Assembly (NCBI GenBank): GCA_031553435.1
Contig: JAVBLQ010000037.1
Location: forward strand, 1 to 15,162
Reading direction: 5' to 3'
DNA: 15,162 nucleotides
Origin: JAVBLQ01 sp031553435
GTDB taxonomy: Bacteria; Bacteroidota; Bacteroidia; Bacteroidales; Azobacteroidaceae
Shown here: positions 13,710 to 15,162 of the stretch, piece by piece
Numbering within the stretch: the first letter of the stretch is position 1
Layout: the number at the start of each line of letters is the position of its first letter
Made by a program: the position numbers and the translations under genes
Notes under the pieces: generated by a model
Told to the model about the DNA's origin: nothing
Databases searched by the model: none
Seen by the model: only the letters and a program-made list of their open reading frames with translations

Positions 13710-14894
13710 ATGAGCATGTCCCGCATGCGGATCCAACGCCCCCGTAGCTACCGAAAGCTTCAGGATATTGGCGCCTTTAGAAACAATTGTTTCATTTTCT
13801 TTTAACCCTTGTAGAATTTCGGTTCTCAAACCATCGGTTCCGCCGGTTTTAACTTCCCGTTTGTCATATAATTCGGGAGCAATTTGGACAAAAACGAAAT
13901 AAGAACCTTGTTCTTCTGTCAATGCAGCATTCGGAACTGAGATCGATGAAGTTTGTGTTTGAATTTTAATAAATAATTCAACAAAACCTCCGGGAATAAA
14001 TCCGGCTTTATTGTCAATTTCAAAATTTACGGGAATTAAATAGGAGTCGGGATTGACACTTCGTCCGAAAGAAAGCATTTTTCCGTTCAGATCTTCCAGA
14101 GAATAAGTCAGGTTCCGTTCAACCAAATGAATATTGGCCGAAACAATATTACTTAACAAAGGAGCATATTTTTGTTGCACTTCTCCTTTTAAAGTCAGTT
14201 TCTCATTCTTGGAAATGACAAGTAATGCTTGACCGGCTTCGACATATTGTCCGTTAGCTACCAGCAATTGTTTGATAAATCCTTTGGAAGGAGATGCAAC
14301 ATTTTGTCCCTGCGAACTGAAATTCTTACGGAAATTATCATAAACCGTCTGCGCATTTTCGTATTCATTTTTCGAACGAAGCAATTCTTTTTCCGCAACG
14401 ATTTTATCTTTAGCCAGATCAACATTTCTTTCATATGTTGACTTAGCAATTTCGTAATTACTACGTGCTTCGGCATATTTTATGTTCACATTATCGTTGA
14501 TTCCGCTTCCGGAAATCGAAAATAAGGATTGACCCGGATTAACACTTTTTCCTTCTGCAATCTGATTGTTGGGAAATGTCACAATACCACTTGACTTGGC
14601 AGGAATGATTGTTTCATCGATGGCAGCCGAAACAACTTGAGCTGTTGTTTTAATCACCTGTCCGAAAGGTTGTTTAGTGACAACTTCCGTAGCAAATTCA
14701 ATTTTTTCAGATTGAGCCTTAGAGAAATGAATGGCATTTTCGTCATTGATTTCTTCCTCTTCTGCGTCTTCATGTTCATGATCGTGCTGGCATTCTCCAG
14801 ACTCATGATCATGGTCGTGCTCATGATTATGTTGATGTTTACAACCTGTCGTTATTAAAAATACAAACAGGATGCAATAAATATGTTTGATCAT
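13707..14894 (-). CDS. His-rich membrane-fusion lipoprotein of the metal efflux pump (CusB/CzcB type)
   Basis: A 395-residue periplasmic adaptor linking the RND pump to the outer-membrane factor. I chose the ATG at 14894 because it opens directly into a lipoprotein signal, MIKHIYCILFVFLITTGC, with Cys18 as the lipid-modified residue; the longer frame from 14939 adds 15 residues that spoil the signal. After Cys18 comes a His/Asp/Glu-rich stretch of about 30 residues (HQHNHEHDHDHE, then CQHDHEHED), a likely metal-binding tail, and the protein ends in DPHAGHAH. Between lie the lipoyl/barrel-sandwich halves (IIPAKSSGIVTF and ASPSKGFIKQLLVANGQYVE), a helical hairpin (about 135-200) and a beta-barrel domain with PGGFVELFIKI. 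First complete gene of the operon in the window. Confidence 0.93.
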   Translation of the reverse strand: MIKHIYCILFVFLITTGCKHQHNHEHDHDHESGECQHDHEHEDAEEEEINDENAIHFSKAQSEKIEFATEVVTKQPFGQVIKTTAQVVSAAIDETIIPAKSSGIVTFPNNQIAEGKSVNPGQSLFSISGSGINDNVNIKYAEARSNYEIAKSTYERNVDLAKDKIVAEKELLRSKNEYENAQTVYDNFRKNFSSQGQNVASPSKGFIKQLLVANGQYVEAGQALLVISKNEKLTLKGEVQQKYAPLLSNIVSANIHLVERNLTYSLEDLNGKMLSFGRSVNPDSYLIPVNFEIDNKAGFIPGGFVELFIKIQTQTSSISVPNAALTEEQGSYFVFVQIAPELYDKREVKTGGTDGLRTEILQGLKENETIVSKGANILKLSVATGALDPHAGHAH

Positions 14895-14913
14895 AGATTG
14901 AGTTTTATAAATT

Positions 14914-15027
14914 TTTGAATAGAAAAAATGACAGAACACAGATTAGGCGGAATACACAGGAAATCGCTGATATATAATTCAGTGTAAATCTGTGTGTTTC
15001 GTGTAATCTGAATTCTATTCCAAAAAA
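14914..15027. repeat. Imperfect long inverted repeat upstream of the membrane-fusion gene
   Basis: The left arm runs from TTTTGAATAGAA (14914) through CAGATTAGGCGGAATACACAGG to about 14963. The right arm (about 14985-15027), read on the minus strand, gives TTTTGGAATAGAATT, then CAGATTACACGAAACACACAG. The arms are alike over about 40 bases with gaps and would fold around an AT-rich loop. It fills the gap between the partial gene at the right edge and the membrane-fusion gene, so it would be a transcribed structure within the operon, or a terminator/promoter boundary. No clear TAnnTTTG promoter was found in it. Confidence 0.55.
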
Positions 15028-15162
15028 TTATAAAACAGGAGGTCCCCTTCGGGAAAAGTATCGGTCATATACATCCCAATATTCGGTGTATATTTCCGTG
15101 GAAGAAATAATATTAAATTTTTTAACTACCGGAATAACTAAGATTTCTTTCCCCGGAAGAAA
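15028..15162 (-). CDS. C-terminal end of a small protein of unknown function (partial, runs off the right edge)
   Basis: The minus strand is open from the window edge to the TAA at 15028-15030, giving 44 residues. It ends in EIYTEYWDVYDRYFSRRGPP followed by VL. A short protein ending in a PP-x-hydrophobic tail just upstream of cusB-type genes is a layout I associate with small His/Cys-rich hypothetical proteins of Bacteroidota metal operons, but the diagnostic N-terminal part is outside the window, so this is only a suggestion. It lies 133 bases upstream of the membrane-fusion start on the same strand and is probably in the same operon. Confidence 0.6.
   Translation of the reverse strand, partial: FLPGKEILVIPVVKKFNIISSTEIYTEYWDVYDRYFSRRGPPVL

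Noticed and set aside
14895..14939. Upstream ATG for the membrane-fusion protein
   Set aside because: It would add 15 residues in front of a clean lipoprotein signal peptide; the ATG at 14894 gives the normal arrangement.

Overview
The window looks like a chromosomal segment of a Bacteroidota bacterium, most likely order Bacteroidales. The A+T-rich composition, TAnnTTTG-type -7 promoter elements, near absence of Shine-Dalgarno sites, an OmpA with a Cys-Pro linker, a TGT without zinc cysteines and the overall protein flavour all point that way. Genus cannot be fixed from the sequence alone.

Left part (1-2400, + strand): a 41-bp-period direct repeat and a possible gene tail at the edge, then an OmpA-family peptidoglycan-anchored outer-membrane protein preceded by a sigma-54-like promoter and closed by a hairpin terminator. 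A small outer-membrane beta-barrel protein follows. Middle (2401-6989, + strand): the RNase P RNA gene rnpB with a closed P1 helix and a very large P3 arm; tgt (queuosine tRNA-guanine transglycosylase), separated from rnpB only by a heptamer tandem repeat; a tightly packed trio of a Bacteroidota-type hypothetical protein, a GtrA-family membrane protein and a polyprenyl-phosphate glycosyltransferase; then greA. greA has an unusual leader with a consensus promoter, a five-codon ORF, a strong terminator about 60 nt downstream, a GC-rich hairpin and an AGGAGG ribosome-binding site. A long perfect inverted repeat at 7002-7058 separates greA from the convergent right half.

Right part (7075-15162, - strand): a heavy-metal efflux operon read right to left. 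Its order is the tail of a small protein at the window edge, a His-rich lipoprotein membrane-fusion protein (CusB/CzcB type), a frameshifted four-helix-bundle (S23 / 23S-rRNA-intervening-sequence type) gene, a CusA/CzcA-type RND pump, a TolC/CzcC-type outer-membrane factor, and a ZntA/CadA-type P1B ATPase. Together the ATPase would move metal from cytoplasm to periplasm and the RND tripartite pump from periplasm to outside. No regulator gene is inside the window.

The most unusual signal is in the non-coding DNA. At least four intergenic places carry degenerate 7-bp tandem repeats with a different unit at each site (TCACNNN before tgt; GTTTAAT forming the greA terminator; AATTNNN arrays on both sides of the S23-like pseudogene). 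Where two arrays occur together they are inverted and can pair. This suggests an IVS-like or MITE-like family of heptad-repeat elements, here splitting the metal-efflux operon.
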